From assembly GCA_003520285.1 (NCBI GenBank), contig DOVB01000180.1, positions 1 through 5,889 on the forward strand: a DNA stretch of 5,889 bases. Direction: 5' to 3'. The translations under genes and the position numbers were made by a program. The stretch's first letter is position 1, and each line of letters starts with the position of its first letter. The notes under the pieces were generated by a model. That model was not told the DNA's origin. It saw only the letters and a program-made list of their open reading frames with translations, and made no database searches. Of this stretch, positions 5,725 to 5,889 are shown in pieces. Source of the stretch: Halieaceae bacterium. Lineage in GTDB: Bacteria; Pseudomonadota; Gammaproteobacteria; Pseudomonadales; Halieaceae.

Positions 5725-5889
5725 TTACTCGGTTCGCGCTGGCATTTGTTTTGTATCACGAGCGGCTTCCATCGACTTCATGATGGTGCCCACCATGCCA
5801 CCCACATCGCCGAGGTTTGAGGGGATGATGAGAGTGTTGTTAGTTTTTGCCAGCTGACCGAATTCTTTGACGTACTGCTCGGCAACTCT
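5725..5889 (-). CDS. SPFH/Band 7 (stomatin/QmcA-like) protein, C-terminal fragment cut by window edge
   Basis: Only the last 54 codons are in the window, read on the minus strand from base 5889 to a TAA at 5727-5725. The phrases AEQYVKEFGQLAKTNNTLIIPSN and then LGDVGGMVGTIMKSM match the conserved end of the prohibitin/stomatin family, as in E. coli QmcA (AEQYV..F..LAK..NT..LPSN.GDV..MV). These are membrane-anchored, oligomeric scaffold proteins of microdomains; the N-terminal anchor and SPFH core lie beyond the window. The tail after the motif is short and polar (EAARDTKQMPARTE). It converges on the response regulator with 41 bases between the stops, so it is not part of that operon. Which SPFH subfamily it belongs to cannot be settled from the fragment. 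Confidence 0.82.
   Translation of the reverse strand, partial: RVAEQYVKEFGQLAKTNNTLIIPSNLGDVGGMVGTIMKSMEAARDTKQMPARTE

Noticed and set aside
1..5889. CRISPR, transposon, tRNA or prophage signals
   Set aside because: No spaced repeat array, transposase motif, terminal inverted repeat pair, tRNA-like cloverleaf or phage gene was seen. Gene composition appears uniform, giving no sign of recent insertion.

Overview
This window looks like a stretch of a moderate-GC gammaproteobacterial chromosome. The lineage is an inference from three things: a Bacteria-type RND efflux operon, a RegB/RegA (PrrBA, ActSR, RoxSR) redox two-component pair with no sco/senC gene between the two, and a QmcA/stomatin-like SPFH gene next door. 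No taxonomic marker is present. There are five protein-coding genes: three complete, and two cut by the window edges (the pump at the left and the SPFH gene at the right). I see no RNA gene, insertion sequence, CRISPR array or attachment site.

Left half (1-3569, + strand): the C-terminal ~840 residues of an RND inner-membrane efflux permease, followed with a GTGA stop/start overlap by its periplasmic adaptor (HlyD/AcrA type). The two are translationally coupled and should form the inner-membrane and periplasmic parts of a tripartite pump. No outer-membrane channel gene is in the window.

Middle (3570-3893): a 324-base non-coding region. It carries a credible sigma-70-type promoter (GTGACA-16-TATGAT), a dense cluster of short dyads and TTGAG repeats, and a 6-bp hairpin that covers the Shine-Dalgarno sequence of the next gene.

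Right half (3894-5683, + strand): a membrane sensor kinase of the RegB family, with the quinone-site motif GGATNPF, the phospho-His motif HELGSPL and the redox Cys in DQCARTL. Its stop overlaps the start of a RegA-type response regulator (TGATG) that has a C-terminal Fis-like helix-turn-helix. The kinase has an unusual His/Met-rich periplasmic loop. In known systems the pair senses quinone-pool/aerobic redox state and controls respiratory, carbon or nitrogen metabolism. Whether it also controls the upstream pump is only a positional suggestion.

Right edge (5725-5889, - strand): the last 54 codons of an SPFH/Band 7 membrane protein, convergent with the response regulator.

I did not find a clearly new system. 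The parts most worth a second look are the His/Met-rich loop of the sensor, the structured leader of the kinase-regulator operon, and a perfect internal ribosome-binding sequence near the end of the kinase gene.
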